Assembly (NCBI RefSeq): GCF_003265705.1
Contig: NW_020312859.1
Coordinates: 4,538,770 to 4,602,769 of the forward strand
Reading direction: 5' to 3'
Length of the DNA: 64,000 bases
From: Callorhinus ursinus
Lineage: Eukaryota; Chordata; Mammalia; Carnivora; Otariidae
Shown here: piece after piece, positions 24,440 through 36,945 of the stretch
Numbering within the stretch: the stretch's first letter is position 1
Layout of the letters: every line of letters starts with the position of its first letter
The notes under the pieces: model-generated
Told to the model about the DNA's origin: nothing
What the model saw: only the letters and a program-made list of their open reading frames with translations
Database searches by the model: none
Program-made: the position numbers and the translations under genes

Positions 24440-24860
24440 CCTGTGCAGTTCTGGCCTGCATACATACATATTTTGCATAGATACCCACAGTGGTTTTTGC
24501 AGCTTAATGTTTTCACTTATCTTTATACCATAAGCATTTTCCATGTTGGTACATTGCTTTCATGATAATGTTCTGGCAAGTGGATGGACGTAATTTAATT
24601 AAACATTCCCCTGTGGTTGGATATATTTGGTGCTTCCATGTTTTTATAACATAATGCTTCAATAAACATGTTACAGAATAAAGTTTAATTCCTTGATTTG
24701 GATTATAACTTTAGGATTAAATTCCAGAAATTGAAATACTGAATTAAAAGGCATGTGGGTTTTAATAGCTCTTAATATAAATGGCTAGATTACCTTCCCA
24801 AGGGATTAGACTTTCATACTCCTATCAGTTGGGGCTGAGAGAAGGGAGGGTCTCATGAAA
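24440..24860 (-). mobile_element. Old L1-like fragment, antisense
   Basis: CTTCAATAAACATGTTACAG, AGGATTAAATTCCAGAAATT, ATGGCTAGATTACCTTCCC and CTTTCATACTCCTATCAGTT follow the order of an antisense ancient L1 3' region. It sits inside the 1.4-kb intron. Confidence 0.55.
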
Positions 24861-25215
24861 AAAAAAAAGAGAGAGAGAAAAGATAAGAGGAACTAGTTCA
24901 TCACTGCTGTAATTTGCATTTCAAATGTGTTGAAGAAGATCGGCTCTGCCTTCATGTCTTTGTTAAGTACTTAGACTTCCTGCATCTGTTTATTTGGTGT
25001 GGAACTTTTTGATTCCTGAGGGCTGCTGGCCATCTCATGGCCATTCTTCCCCAGACTCTTGTGCACCTGGGAGGGACCTGCGGGCAGGTGGGAAGGAGAG
25101 CATTCTCTGCTGAAAGCCTGGGACACCATGTGACTCTCACCCAACCCTTTCCCACCTGTCCCGCTACTGGTCATCCTGGGTATCTTTAGGGATGGCCCCA
25201 ACGGGGAGGTGGTGA

Positions 25216-25371
<156 letters not shown>

Positions 25372-25449
25372 TGAGAAAGCTTCTTCCCTTGGACTTTGCC
25401 AGCAACTACACTTCGCCCCAGGGTTGCAGCTTTCAGATTGGTTCAGTTT

Positions 25450-25582
25450 GGGGGCACCTGGGGGGCTTAGTCAGTTAAGCATCTGACTTCTGATCTCAGC
25501 TCAGGTCTTGATCTGAGTCATGAGTTCAAGCCCTGTGTTGGGCTCCATGCTGAGCATGGAACCTACTTTAAAAAAAAAAAAA
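25450..25582 (+). mobile_element. Can-SINE (older, internally shortened) 80 bp after the 25370 splice donor
   Basis: Reads GGGGCACCTGGGGGGCTTAG, then TCAGTTAAGCATCTGACTTC, and ends in ACTTTAAAAAAAAAAAAA without the usual CT-rich segment. Diverged flanking duplication ATTGGTTCAG (25437-25446) and ATCGGCTCAG (25583-25592), two mismatches. Confidence 0.9.
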
Positions 25583-25654
25583 ATCGGCTCAGCTGAGTTC
25601 AACAAGCATGCGTTGAGCATCTTATATGCCAGGAATGGATGGGGCACAAGGGAT

Positions 25655-25860
25655 CAAAACGATTTGTTTATTCATTCCTTCAGCAAACATTTATTGGGCA
25701 CTCACTCAGGGCCCGGCACTGTTTAACTGCCTGGGAGACAGCAGTGAACCAGCTGTGAAGGAGTCATTTTCTAAAGAAAGTCACACTTGAGTTGGGAAGC
25801 AAGAAACATGAGAACATAATTACAATACAGTGCATGCTTATGGAGATATACATAGGTCAT
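25655..25860 (-). mobile_element. Old L2-like repeat, antisense
   Basis: TTTATTCATTCCTTCAGCAA, ACATTTATTGGGCACTCACT, GGAGACAGCAGTGAACCAGC. It lies 300 bp downstream of the second PTPRT exon. Confidence 0.55.
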
Positions 25861-27074
25861 TATGAAAGCTCAGGGAAGACATTCCCAGCTGACATTCTCA
25901 AGTGACACCAAGCTGTATCTTAAATGTTATATAAGATTTTGCCAAAGTAGTAAGAGGGTTCAACATGAGCAAGGCATGAAGGAGAGAAACAGCCTGATAT
26001 CATGGGAGCAACCAGGAGTAGTTAATTCAAGGCTCAGGACTTTCCTTTAGCATCAAGGTCAAGGCAGGAGCAGTTGGGTGAGAAGGGGGGCCATGTTTGA
26101 GAAGTTCCAGCTTCTCTGAGGGCCCTTAGGGAGCCACTGGATAGTCCCCTGCAATGTTACTTTTATGATACTGGAGGCTGGAAGACCAGCCAGGATGGAG
26201 GCTATTGAGAGGGTCTAGTTCTCTGTTTTCCGACCTGGATCCAGCTCTACCCAGAAAGTGTAGGTGGCAGAGGAAACAGAATCAACGGCCAACAGCTTGG
26301 AAGTTGCCATGTATTCTAAAGATTTCGAACAGTGTTTGACTCTAAGTTAGGCCTTGCAACAGGTGTGTGTAGTACTCATGGAGCATCTGGCCATAGAACT
26401 TTTGTCTTATATTTTCCACATGGGTTGTTCCAGAACTGTCCTACCTGTGATGAGCCAGAGCAGATGGTGGCTCTTCCGTCAGATGAATCGTCACCTGACT
26501 TACTGTTTTTCTCCCTGTTACTCTCAGGCAACGTGGTCCTTTGCTTCTCTCTATGCACGGATTTCACTCTCTCTGTACATTCTATAAGTGATTGTCCTCA
26601 TTTTCACGTGAAGGTACCAAGGCTCAGAAATGCCCAGGAACACACAGGAGTTGGTAGGAGAGCTGAACTCAAATGCAGGTCCTCCAGGTGCCAAATCATA
26701 TGTTCCCCTTGGGCCACCAATGCCTCTCTCCCTTTCCCAGCTCAGCCTCTCATACAGCAGCACTGGTCACTACTTCAAAATCTAAGAGAGTTTCTTAGGT
26801 GGTAAGAGTATGGTCCGGGAAAAAGGAACAGCTTGTGCAACATTGCAGAGCAAGTTAGCAGCTGACCCAGGTGCACATGCCAGATCTGACCGAAAGCCTA
26901 TGACCTTTATATTGGAGACCCCAGTGTCCCCTTGCATTACTGCAAGCCTGCAGATCAGCAAGGCGACCTCATCAGCTGGCATCCAACCGTGCGGCTCCCA
27001 GCAGGTGCAGGTTCTCTCTAGCTTGCTTCCAACTGCTGGTTGCTGTGTGGGGTGATGGAGAGGATGTGACTTTG

Positions 27075-27240
27075 GTGACAGCTGACCTGGATTCAGATGC
27101 TGCTCCATCCCTGCTGTGTGACTTTGGGCAAGATACTTAATCTCCCCGACCCTCAGTTTTCCTTATCAGGAAGGCATGGATGGTAGCTGTTTCATAGAGG
27201 CTGAATAAAATATGGAAGTGCCCAAAGCAAGGCAGACCTT
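27075..27240 (+). mobile_element. MIR, sense
   Basis: GCTGTGTGACTTTGGGCAAG, ATACTTAATCTCCCCGACCC, TCAGTTTTCCTTATCAGGAA. Confidence 0.8.
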
Positions 27241-27699
27241 AGAGAGTTAGTTCCTCCCTTAGCTTTGCTTCTTCTCTGTGGCACTTAGGGGGTTCTATTC
27301 AGAACAGTTTTTTTGAAAATCTACCCTCACTATAGGGTCACAGTGTTGCCCACTTCCTCATGGTCACAGAGCCAGTAAGTGATGAGATGAGGCTTACAAC
27401 CTGTTCAAATTTCCAGAGCTTTTTGAGACCCTAATTCCATGGTAGGAAAGAAAGGGCTTTGTTTTTTTACGTAGGAGCCCCTAACTTCATTCCAGCAGAA
27501 AGTTGCACAGAAACTTCTTTTCAGAAAAAAAAAAAAGTGTTATACTGAGAAATAAGCAATCTTGGTCTTGCCCAGTGGCAGGATCAAGTTACTTTTTCTA
27601 CAGAGGATCCAGGGTCCCATCCTCAAAATGAATCAAATTATATATCTGTGAGCCTCTGAAAACTCATCAAGCCCAGCTGAACACAGATGGGAGTAATTA

Positions 27700-27870
27700 T
27701 CACCATGTCTTATTGGGCAACTGTTAGGTTCCAAGAATTTAACCTTGACTAACCTATTCGTATTATTATATCCCTGTTAGAAATGAGGAAACTAAAAGCT
27801 TATGGTCACAAAGCCAGTAAGTGATGTGATGGGACTTAACACCCAGGCCTGCCCAACTCCAGAGACCAGC
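27700..27870 (-). mobile_element. MIR, antisense
   Basis: TTAGAAATGAGGAAACTAAA, GGTCACAAAGCCAGTAAGTG, ACTTAACACCCAGGCCTGCC. Confidence 0.75.
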
Positions 27871-28254
27871 AAAAGGGTCCTCTGAGCAGCCCAAACCAAT
27901 GTTCCTGGGGAAGCTTTTCCAGTCCCCCCCAAAAGGGGCCCCTTACATTTCCCCTCTGAGCCTGCATGCTCTTAGTTTGCACTAAGCTCATTGCATCCTA
28001 AGACTGCCGTGATTAGGAGGTGGGAATGGAAATGCCCCAGTAGCAGTGAGAAATGACAGTGAGCAGGGAGCAAAAAAAACAGGGCAAGTCTACAAAACAA
28101 TCACAAATGACTCAGCAAACAGGGAGGTGTACCTGCTGTGGCCCCCGCAGCCACTCATAGCCATGGATGTTCATTAGCTGTTCTGATTCAACTAAAAATG
28201 TAGCGTTAGTTTCTGCGTCTTCAAGTGAAAAGAGCCTGCTAGTTTCCGTGTAAT

Positions 28255-28480
28255 AAGGAAGCCCTCACTACGTGCCTGTTGCCATACATAAACTTTCTGT
28301 AACCTCACAACATTACCATAATCGTCTCCCCATTTTGCAGATACAGAAACTGAGATCAATAGAAGCCAAGTAAGTTGACCCAGGCCACGAGACAAGCAGT
28401 GGTAGAGGCAGAATTTAAACTCAGTTCAGCTGACCTTAAGCCAGCGCTCATTTCACACTACCTCCCAAAGAGAAAATTGT
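28255..28480 (-). mobile_element. MIR, antisense
   Basis: CACAACATTACCATAATCGT, CCCATTTTGCAGATACAGAA, GTAAGTTGACCCAGGCCACG. Confidence 0.8.
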
Positions 28481-29234
28481 GCATGCCATATTTTCGTGAC
28501 ATTTCCATTGGAAAAAAAAATTAAATGTCACCGCTCAAAGGGGCAATGCTTGGTGTCTCGAAATGTCTGGCTGCTTTTCTTCTCAAGGCTCTGGATCACT
28601 GAGGGTGGGTATACGGTCAGTTTCGGGAATTATTTTCGGACTGTTGTTTGGGCATTTGCCAAGAAGGGAAGGAGACTAGCCAGTGTCAGCCTGCATGACT
28701 TCCAGGTCAATGGCAATGACAGCAGTGGCAATGGCACAGAAGATTTCAGTTACCTTAACCCTCTTTCACCTTGAACTCTAGGCACTAGGATGTCCATCTG
28801 GGAGGCAGTTGGCCATTAGGTCATTCAGCATATATATATTGAGCCCTTGCTGTGTCCCAAGAACTGAGCTAAGCAATGGGGATAGAGCAAGACACAAGGT
28901 CGATACACACCTGTCCTCTTGAGGCTTAGCATCCAGCAAGTGTGCATGCAAATGTGGAGGGAGGCAGGGCATGGAGCAGGTAAGCAGACCCAGTACTGAA
29001 ACTGGCAGAACAAGATACTATGAAGCCTGTGGGGACAGTGTATTGATGGAGAGAACTGGACTGGCCAGAGGAATGGGCACAACCCTGGCAAGCAGGCCAG
29101 TGAGGAGTCCCACAGGTCAGGGAAGCATGGGCATCAAGAAGACAGTGAAGGCTCTCTAACTGTAGGACACAGTGAGCGCACTGGATGGATTGGGTCATGG
29201 ATGCCTGGAATCGTATTTTCTGGTTGATAGCTCC

Positions 29235-29405
29235 TTTAATTCCATTGTATCATGTGATCTTCGCTTACCCAGTGAGTCAGCTGGTGGGGAGTACCATCTG
29301 CATATCAGAGGAGGAAGCTGAGGTCTAAGATGCTAAGAGGTTGGCCCAAGGTCATGGAGCTCGTTTCCATGGAGCCAGTACACAGACCTCGCTTCCTGCT
29401 TCTGA
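29235..29405 (-). mobile_element. MIR, antisense
   Basis: TCAGAGGAGGAAGCTGAGGT, TAAGAGGTTGGCCCAAGGTC, CACAGACCTCGCTTCCTGCT. Confidence 0.65.
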
Positions 29406-30289
29406 GTTCATTGCTCCCTCAGGACATTCTGTATTCTCTGCCTGTGAGGTCTCGGTAACCTTTTGGTAGGGCTGTTGAGTGAGCTCTCATTGACTTGGGA
29501 ATTTGGGGCAGGCAAGGTGACTTCACAGGGGGCCTCCAGCCCAGGATGGTGCAGGTCCAGCCTGTAACTTGTGAACCCCAGCACGTCCCTGAGTGAAGCA
29601 GCCGGTTCTCCAGCAGGCTCTCTCCTGAGCCTCGGCTGCAGGCCCCCTCCCTGCCCCCTGCAGCTCTCTCCCACCTTGTGCCAGCAGTGTTCTGGCCCTA
29701 GTTCAGCCAGACCCCAGCCCCTGCTCTGCTGCTTGCTGCCCCTGGGAAGCCCCAGGGGTCCGGCTCTGCCTGGTAGAACTGAGCTTGCAGGGAGATGAGG
29801 AGGAGAAGAGTGGATTGTCTTGCGGGGCTCCTGCACCCCCATCTCTCCATCCAAACCACCTCGGAAGCTTGGCCTATTTTTCTAATATTCCACAATGGAG
29901 ATTTATTGCTTTTGCATTGCTTTCCCCAGGCCTTCAAAGATTTATTGGTTTTTAAGTGACAGAATCCCAGAATTGCTTAAAAGATCAATCAAATTGTGAC
30001 TAGAATCTAATATTCAGCTCCAACTCGAACCCACCAAACCTTCTTCCCCCACGCCTCACCTGTCACACTGATGTATCTGTGGCAACCTTCATAAGAAAGT
30101 AACTTGGCCGTGAATTTATCACCCATAATGCAGTCCCTGAAGCAGAGCCCCAGAGTCCGTAGCAGACCTTCCCCCCAGGTCCCCAGCTGGCTTCTTTGGG
30201 GATGTCCTTCCGTCCCCCTGCTCTCCTTCCCCTCCTGTCAGTCACAGGGACCTGCCCACCACCGCACCCCAGAATCAGCGGTGGGATTA

Positions 30290-30760
30290 GCTCTCTCTTG
30301 TACCCCTCTGCCACACTGCACCCACTCCCCTGACCTGCCGTGGTGGCCTTGCTGGTTTGCCTGCCATCAGTTGTTCTTCCTTCAGTCCATCCCCCACTGA
30401 GCTGCTGGAGTACTCCCTTAAATTCTTAAGTGAGTCACTGGCTTTCCACCCTGTGAGGTTCGACCTTCTTAGCACGGAATTCAAGGCCCATCAGAATCTG
30501 GCTATGACCTCCGCTTCTGGTTTTATTCCCCTTCACTCTGCCCCCTTTACCAGTGTTTACTCAGCAGGACCCAGGGGGTTTCCTTCCTCATTCTTTCTTT
30601 AATTGTGTTATGTACCTGCCAGTAGGTTTTCTTTGGCTCTGTGTCTTGCCCGCCCCTCACTAGACGATGAGCTCCAGCAAACCTGAGGCTTGACACTGAT
30701 GGATGCCCTTTCCCTGGGACAGTGGCCGGCATTTAGTAGGCCCTCGGAAACACAATTAAG
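30290..30760 (+). mobile_element. L2 3' end, sense
   Basis: CTGGCTTTCCACCCTGTGAG, AAGGCCCATCAGAATCTGGC, TTCACTCTGCCCCCTTTACC, CACTAGACGATGAGCTCCAG, TAGTAGGCCCTCGGAAACAC. Confidence 0.8.
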
Positions 30761-30904
30761 CAAGTGATTCAGCACGTCTGTTTTGCACACCTAGTAGATG
30801 TCACGTCCTGGGACTGGAGATGCAGTTCACAGGTGCTGCCTTCAGCTGTCTCCGAATCCATAAGAGCATCCCCCGGTAGAACTTCCTGCAGCGATGGAAA
30901 TGTC

Positions 30905-31095
30905 CTGTGTCTGTGCCGTCCAGTCATCACCTCCAAACAGTCATCACCTCCAACTCAACCACCTGCTGAGCACTTGAAATATGACCAGTGTGACTGAGGA
31001 ACTGGAGTTTTAAATTTTTAAGTTACTTTAAAGAGTCTTTCAAGGTCATTCATAGCTCATGGCTACCATTTTGGACATGTAGTTCTGTCAGGAAG
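30905..31095 (+). mobile_element. hAT-like MITE (same family as 36350), diverged
   Basis: CTGTGTCTGTGCCGTCCAGT, GAGCACTTGAAATATGACCA, GTGTGACTGAGGAACTGGAG, CATGGCTACCATTTTGGAC. Carries a 17-bp tandem duplication at 30921-30954. Confidence 0.65.
30921..30954 (+). repeat. 17-bp tandem duplication within a MITE remnant
   Basis: CAGTCATCACCTCCAA is repeated at 30921 and 30938. Confidence 0.95.
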
Positions 31096-31289
31096 ACAAT
31101 CAGAGAAAGAAAAAAATGCTTGGTCAGAAGTTTCTATGAGAGTGTTCTGTGCAGAGGCATCCATCCTGAGCCTGATGAGCTCAGGTGCAAAAAGGGCTTC
31201 CTGGAGGCAGTGTTGCCAGCTGAGGGGAGTTTGCTCCATGAAGGAGGGGGAAGCAGCACATGTGGGAGACGAGGCAGAGAAGGTACACG

Positions 31290-31605
31290 TGTGGTCACGA
31301 ACCGCACCGAGAACCGCAGCGCGCTCGGGAGGAGAAGGGGAGGGAGGCAAAGGAGCAGCCTGGAGCCAGGTAGAGAATCTTCACTCTGGGTTTGGCCTTT
31401 GTCCTGACAGGTATAGAGGACACTGTGTTCGCCTCTCAGCAGTCGAGCGCTTGCCTTGCCGTTCTCCGTGCCGACCTTGTCTTCTCTACCTGGCCGGTGT
31501 CCGGGTCCCACCCTGCGGCGGGACGCATCGGCTCCCGTCTGGGCTCCCACTCACGCGGGCTGTGCTCCCCGGCCAGGGACTTGTAGTGTCGGTCTCTACC
31601 AGCCC
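31290..31605. other. CpG-enriched intronic stretch
   Basis: About 300 bp with CpGs at far higher density than the surrounding intron (for example GCAGCGCGCTCGGG, GGCGGGACGCATCGG, TCACGCGGG). No repeat family and no coding motif recognised, although frames are open on both strands (31136-31609 on +, 31134-31550 on -). Confidence 0.6.
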
Positions 31606-31669
31606 CTGACCCTTAGGTTCCTCCTACCGTAGCTCACTTCCCAGTTGGATCCATCGGAACAGCAAAGGC

Positions 31670-31845
31670 TTCTGGAATCAGATCCAGCCTTACGCAGTTG
31701 ACTCGCTGAGTGGCCTTGAGCCAGTTGCTTCATTTCTCTGACCTTAAAGCTGCTTGCTGGGAAAATGGGAGTACCCACGTCACAGATTGTTTTAAAAGTC
31801 CAATAAGGTAAATTGTGTAAGGCGTGTCCGGTCGTTGTTCAGCTT
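31670..31845 (+). mobile_element. MIR, sense
   Basis: GTGGCCTTGAGCCAGTTGCT, TTCATTTCTCTGACCTTAAA, GGAAAATGGGAGTACCCACG. Confidence 0.7.
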
Positions 31846-33499
31846 GCTCCTTGGGGTGGCCCAGCTGTTGACAGAGAGCCACTCCCTGCCCTAGGAGCCA
31901 CGGGGAAGGTGCTTCTCTGAGGCCTGCTGTGCACTGATGCCTGTTCGCTGTTTGCTGCTCGGACACCATGAAGATCTGCCTGCAGGGTGCTGGCAAGGGT
32001 GTGACACATCAGGGAATGTGCAGTGATCTCCAGGAGTGTCCCAAAATCCTCAAAACAATATTCCTTCCAAACACATCCTCAGATTTCGGCACATTTCAGA
32101 GACACGAAATCAAGCGGATGGGGCTGGGGCATCTCCACTGCCAAAAGGCCAGCAAATCAAGGGCTAAGAACAGTGCCCTCGACTTGGAGGAGAGGCCCCC
32201 ATATGTTGTGAAATCAGAGGAAAGCAGATCCAAAGTATCTTTGGGAAGGGGCCTGGGGCCCCCATGAGCTTCCTTTAGTGAGACCTTATAAATACGGGGG
32301 ACCAGACTGGGAACCTGAAATCAAAACGAAGCAGAAGAGGTGAGACCAGATCTCAGGAGAGGAGTCAGGTTTTTCCGTTCATAATTCATTAGGTTAGTAA
32401 ATACCTGATTGGAATTTGAGCAAACAGCCATGTGCCAGACATTGGGCTGAACACCGGAGACCCAGAAATGAGCAAGCAGGCCCACGTGCAGACATCCTAA
32501 TGGCAGAGAGAGCTCTGGGCAAATGGTACCAGACACTGACGACATGGACCCGTTTGCAGTTGCAGCCCATTCTCATTGCCTCGGGGCCTCCTCTCCACCC
32601 CACCTCTGATTTCAGCTGCAGCTGAGCTGGGTGGGTTCCATGCAGAGGGATAGGACCCCTCCTCCAGCGCCAGCCCCCCTCCCTCTCTTCTTCTTGGCTT
32701 CAGTGCTCCCTCCAAAGCCCCACAGACCTCGGTGCATGTGAGTAGGCAGATACAGCTCAGAAACACACGGGATTGAATGCCAACCGGGGACGGGAGTCCA
32801 GGCTTGCCCGGCTTCCTATCCTCCGGATGGGCCATTCTGAGGTGCATGCCACGTGGGTCCTCACATACTTCCATTAGGACTGAGCCCGGGTTGCCCGCAA
32901 GGGGAGCCAGCTCGACAACACACACCTTGCTGGTTTTTCTTCCTTCTGTGTCTCGCTGTTTCACCTAAGAGGGGATCACACCAGGCTGGAGAGTCAGGAG
33001 ATGAGGTTAGAAAAACTAAAAGGCCAGGAGGACAGCGGTGGGCAGAAAATTCAAGGACAAGTGGCCCCTGATGAGGCTGGATGGGAAAGGGCCGGAAGAC
33101 ATTGCTCCCAGATGAGAAGGGACAGCCACCCAAGGCTGAGTGGTTGTGGCTATGGAGGGAGGGCCTTGAGCAGGGGAGAATGGGCAGCAGCTTTGGTGAT
33201 GACTTCTCTACGGGGTGGGCAGGTGGGTGGGAAGGAAAAGACATTGTCCTGGGTGACTCCCAGTTTCTGGCTAATTAGTGGGATGGAGGATGGTGCCATT
33301 CTCTGAGCCAAGGAACACTGAGGGCAGAAAGAGTCTGCGAGGACACATTACCCAGGAGAGACCAGTGGTGGTGAATGTAGCCTGGGTACCTAATGGGGGA
33401 TAAGGAACCGGCTAGGCAGGAATAGGGCTGGGATTTGATGTGTGGTCCAGGCAAGTGCTGGGGACCGCCGAGGGACCTCCTCCAGAGCTAGGACTTGTG

Positions 33500-36350
33500 A
33501 CCTGCTTTTATGGGATGCTTCAGGCCTAGTACACGGTGGGGCAGCTCTGGCTTGGAGGGCCGGGAGTATGACAGTCTGAGTACACAGAGACAGGAATCTG
33601 GCTAGTGGCCTCTAATATCCACTGCAAGTTCTCTTTACTCCCTGATGAGAAATCCCTGAGCCCTTTGCATTTGACAGGGGCGGGTAGTTAAGACTATGAC
33701 TTTGAAATGCACAATGATGAGCTGCAGTACAAATTGGAGATCCAGTCAACTCCTAAAGAAAGAAGACTCTTCATTGGAAAGAAGAGAAAAAATTGCCAGA
33801 TTTCTTCCAGGATTCCTTTAATAACTGTGCAGCCCAGATGGGGAGCACATAAAACAACCACAGAAGGCTTCTGCTGGTCCCTTGGAGCTGCAGTGAGCAA
33901 AATTGGCATCGTTACCATCTGATTCTCAGATATGAGCACATGATGGTGTCCAATTGGGAAGGGGAAATGAACATTTTCGAGGATTTATTAGCATGGGGCA
34001 GCCTGAGGGGTTCCTGAGTCCCCGTCCACATTGGGAGAGATGGAAAACAGCAATTATACTTGGATACTCTTTCTCAAGGTATCATTTATTTCACTTAGTT
34101 CCCCAGCTCTCTGGGCCTCCTTTGCTGGGGCCTGAAGACGAGGAGTGCTATGTGTCCCACTTTGGTGGAGGGATGGGCAAGAGGCGCTCCCACATAGACT
34201 GCAAGAAGATTTAGCTCTGAAAGTAATACCGTTTGTCGCCAAGTCTATCCGCATGCCGGGATTTCATCACACCAGACTGGGGAAGAGGAGCCAGATACAA
34301 AAAGAGACAACCAGAAATAAGACATAGTGGGATAAATACTACTGCAGGGCTGTTCCCGATGGGGCTGTCCCATACTCTAAATATGGCGACTAAGGACACA
34401 CATAACTATGATTAAAGGGACATGTCACCACCATTGAAACTAAAGAGACAAGGTCAATCTGGTGAGTGTGGCACAAAGGCACAATCGGAAAGACCATGCA
34501 GGGAAACAAAAGGGAGGAAGTGTGGGCCCCAGATAATGTAGGCGGGTTAACATTCACTTCAGCTCACCCTAATTGTATTGCAGCTTTCCCTTTTTCAGCC
34601 CCCGGACAACCCAACTTACCAAGAATTGGTTCCGGTGTTGATGGATTCTGGATTTTATTCCTTAGGCTCAAACCAAGGAGGAAAAACAGGTGTTTCAGAA
34701 AGAATATTTTAAATGGAGCAGGAGGAGCAGTTGCTAGAACATGAAGAACGAAAGAGTGTTCTATTTTGGACCGTCTGCCATCTGGAGAGATGGAAACAGA
34801 CTGTTACTGGCATGAGGGAGAAGAGAGTGTGGTTGTCATGTTCACCTCCTACCATAGGGACTATTTAAATTCCAGAAGACTGGAGGGCTAGAGAGGCATG
34901 AGAACAGGGGGTTTTAGATTGGTGAACCATTAACATTCAAGTGGTATTTGAAGCATGGGAGGAGCAGATGACCTTATCCAGGGAGAGTATCTACCAGAAG
35001 AGATGAAAAACAAGACAGCTCTGTGAAGCTCTGTCAAGGAACCATGCAGGAGATGGAGAAGGGCTGGCCAAAGAGGTAGAAGAAACACCAGGGCAGAGTT
35101 AAAACATGAAAGCTAAAGGAAGAATATTTTTTTAAATAGGAGATGGTTGAAGTTTTGTAGTTCAGTTTTCTCTAAGAGCTCCCAGCCGCTCTTACTGTAG
35201 AAAAGAAGAAAGACACCTACCTTGATCCAGGGCCATGGGAAAGGGAAGATGATGATGTCAACAGAAGTGCTTAAAAATGGGCCATATGGTCCAGGCTTGA
35301 TTTTAAAAGCCCATGGAGGTAGATGTGCAGATACAGATTTTGAGGGCCAGGTGACCCCAATGCTGTTGAGGAAACTGTGCAGAAGGTACAAGGCTGAGAG
35401 AGGCTAGACAGACAGGAAGTGGCATTCAGAGAGTAAAATGATCGAAAATAAGGTTTTAGTAATGGAGCCCTGCAACGGGAGAATATGGCTCTGGGTGTCA
35501 CTGTGTTGGCAGTGGTAGTGGATAGATGGTAATGGATTCAAGGTGAAGGTCACTGAAGCCAAGTATTTCAAGGACCAAAGAGGCCAGACTAAGGATGGGC
35601 AAGCTGTCTGAGTAGATGTAATTCTTATAACTCAAATACTCCCAACCCTGGGCATGTGCTGAAACCCGTTGCAGGAGCAACAGTGATTCTGCAAGGTGTC
35701 TTCTCCTGGGTCTCATTTTGCTCCAACTTTTTTTCAGCTGACTTCTATTTCTCACAGGGTTCTGGGCCCTGTGACAGTTTGCATCACTGCTTTGTCTCAG
35801 ATCTTGCGCAGCTGATAACGGATGGTTCTCAGTTTCTCTGTCTGCAGCCGCCCAAAGGTCAGACTTTCAAGTCAGCCTCCATCAAGTGCATTTCTATAGC
35901 CTGATCTATTGATGTTCTTCTGAGCTAGTGCATGGATCTGTGCCATGTTAGAATCCAAGGAGGTTTGCTCTCATCCAAAAAGCCTTCTGCACAAGGCTCG
36001 CTCCAACTGTCTGTGGCTGCTCAGAGAGTTGCCTCCTCTCAGTAGCATAGAGAGAGGTGATCTTGAAAGTCCTGGCTTTTTGGTAGGACAAGAACAACCT
36101 AAAGGTTAGAGTCTCAGCCACGAGGCAGAAGAAATTTGTACTTACCCCCTTTCACAATGCAGTCCATCCTTGCCTGGCTACAACTGCTTACGGTTTGCTG
36201 TTTTCACTGGTGCATTTCCACTTGAGTGGAAATTAGGCTCACTTAGGCTCACTAAGCACTTTGTAAAGATTATAAATATATAAAGTAAGTATTCATAGGA
36301 CAGGGGTAGCAGCTTCAGTAACACAAGAAGGATTCAAGGGCAAGACTTTA
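33500..36350. other. Intronic sequence with no recognised feature
   Basis: No exon, RNA gene or clear repeat seen. Short open frames of 60-92 codons only. Confidence 0.55.
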
Positions 36351-36530
36351 GACCTGTACTGTTTAATACTGAAGCCACAACTACATAGGGCTATTTAAAT
36401 TTAAATTAATTAGAATGAAATGAAATTAAAACTTCCATTCATTAATTACACCATCCACATTTCAAGTACAATAGCCACATGTGGCTAGTGGCTACCATAT
36501 TGAACAGCATTCCCATCATCACCAAAAATT
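36350..36530 (+). mobile_element. hAT-like MITE (ACATGTGGCTAGTGGCTACC family)
   Basis: Opens near GACCTGTACTGTTTAATACT and carries GGGCTATTTAAATTTAAATT and CCACATGTGGCTAGTGGCTA, closing with CATATTGAACAGCAT. Related copies occur at 10685, 23185 and 30905. I do not recall the subfamily name with certainty. Confidence 0.65.
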
Positions 36531-36784
36531 CTGTTTCACTGCATTGCTCTAAACCCTCAGAGGGCTGCTCAAAAGAGGTCAAGGCCCACGTCCCATTTCA
36601 AAGGGACTGTTAATGGGGGCTTAGACTCAGGCCTAAAATGTAAGTCTCAAAAGCTCGAGTGGGACCTACGACTGGGCTGACTTGCTGCTCAGACCCTGAC
36701 CTCCTGAGGGAGGCTTCCCAAGCTCCACTGCATCCCGCTCACTGGCATAGCATCTGGGAAATGATTTAACCCCAGGGTTATCAA

Positions 36785-36945
36785 ATCCCAGTGGCTATTA
36801 GAATCACCTAGGGAGCTAGTAAATATGTAGGTTTTTCCCATCCCCAGGACTAATAGAACCAGACCTGAGAATCTGTATTTGTACAAGCTCCCAGAGGATA
36901 ATCATGCTGGTGTCAAACCATATGTTCAGCACCACTGGGTTAGTT
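36785..36945 (+). mobile_element. MER20-like hAT MITE, diverged
   Basis: GGCTATTAGAATCACCTAGG, ACCTGAGAATCTGTATTTGT, ACAAGCTCCCAGAGGATAAT. Confidence 0.65.

Noticed and set aside
31136..31609. 157-codon + frame and 138-codon - frame in the CpG-rich patch as a host gene
   Set aside because: Open frames on both strands are expected from CpG-rich sequence with few stop codons; no domain or splice evidence.
33707..33922. 71-codon frame (HNDELQYKLEIQSTPKE...) as an exon or processed pseudogene
   Set aside because: No protein family recognised, no flanking splice sites of quality, and no poly-A tail or target duplication nearby.
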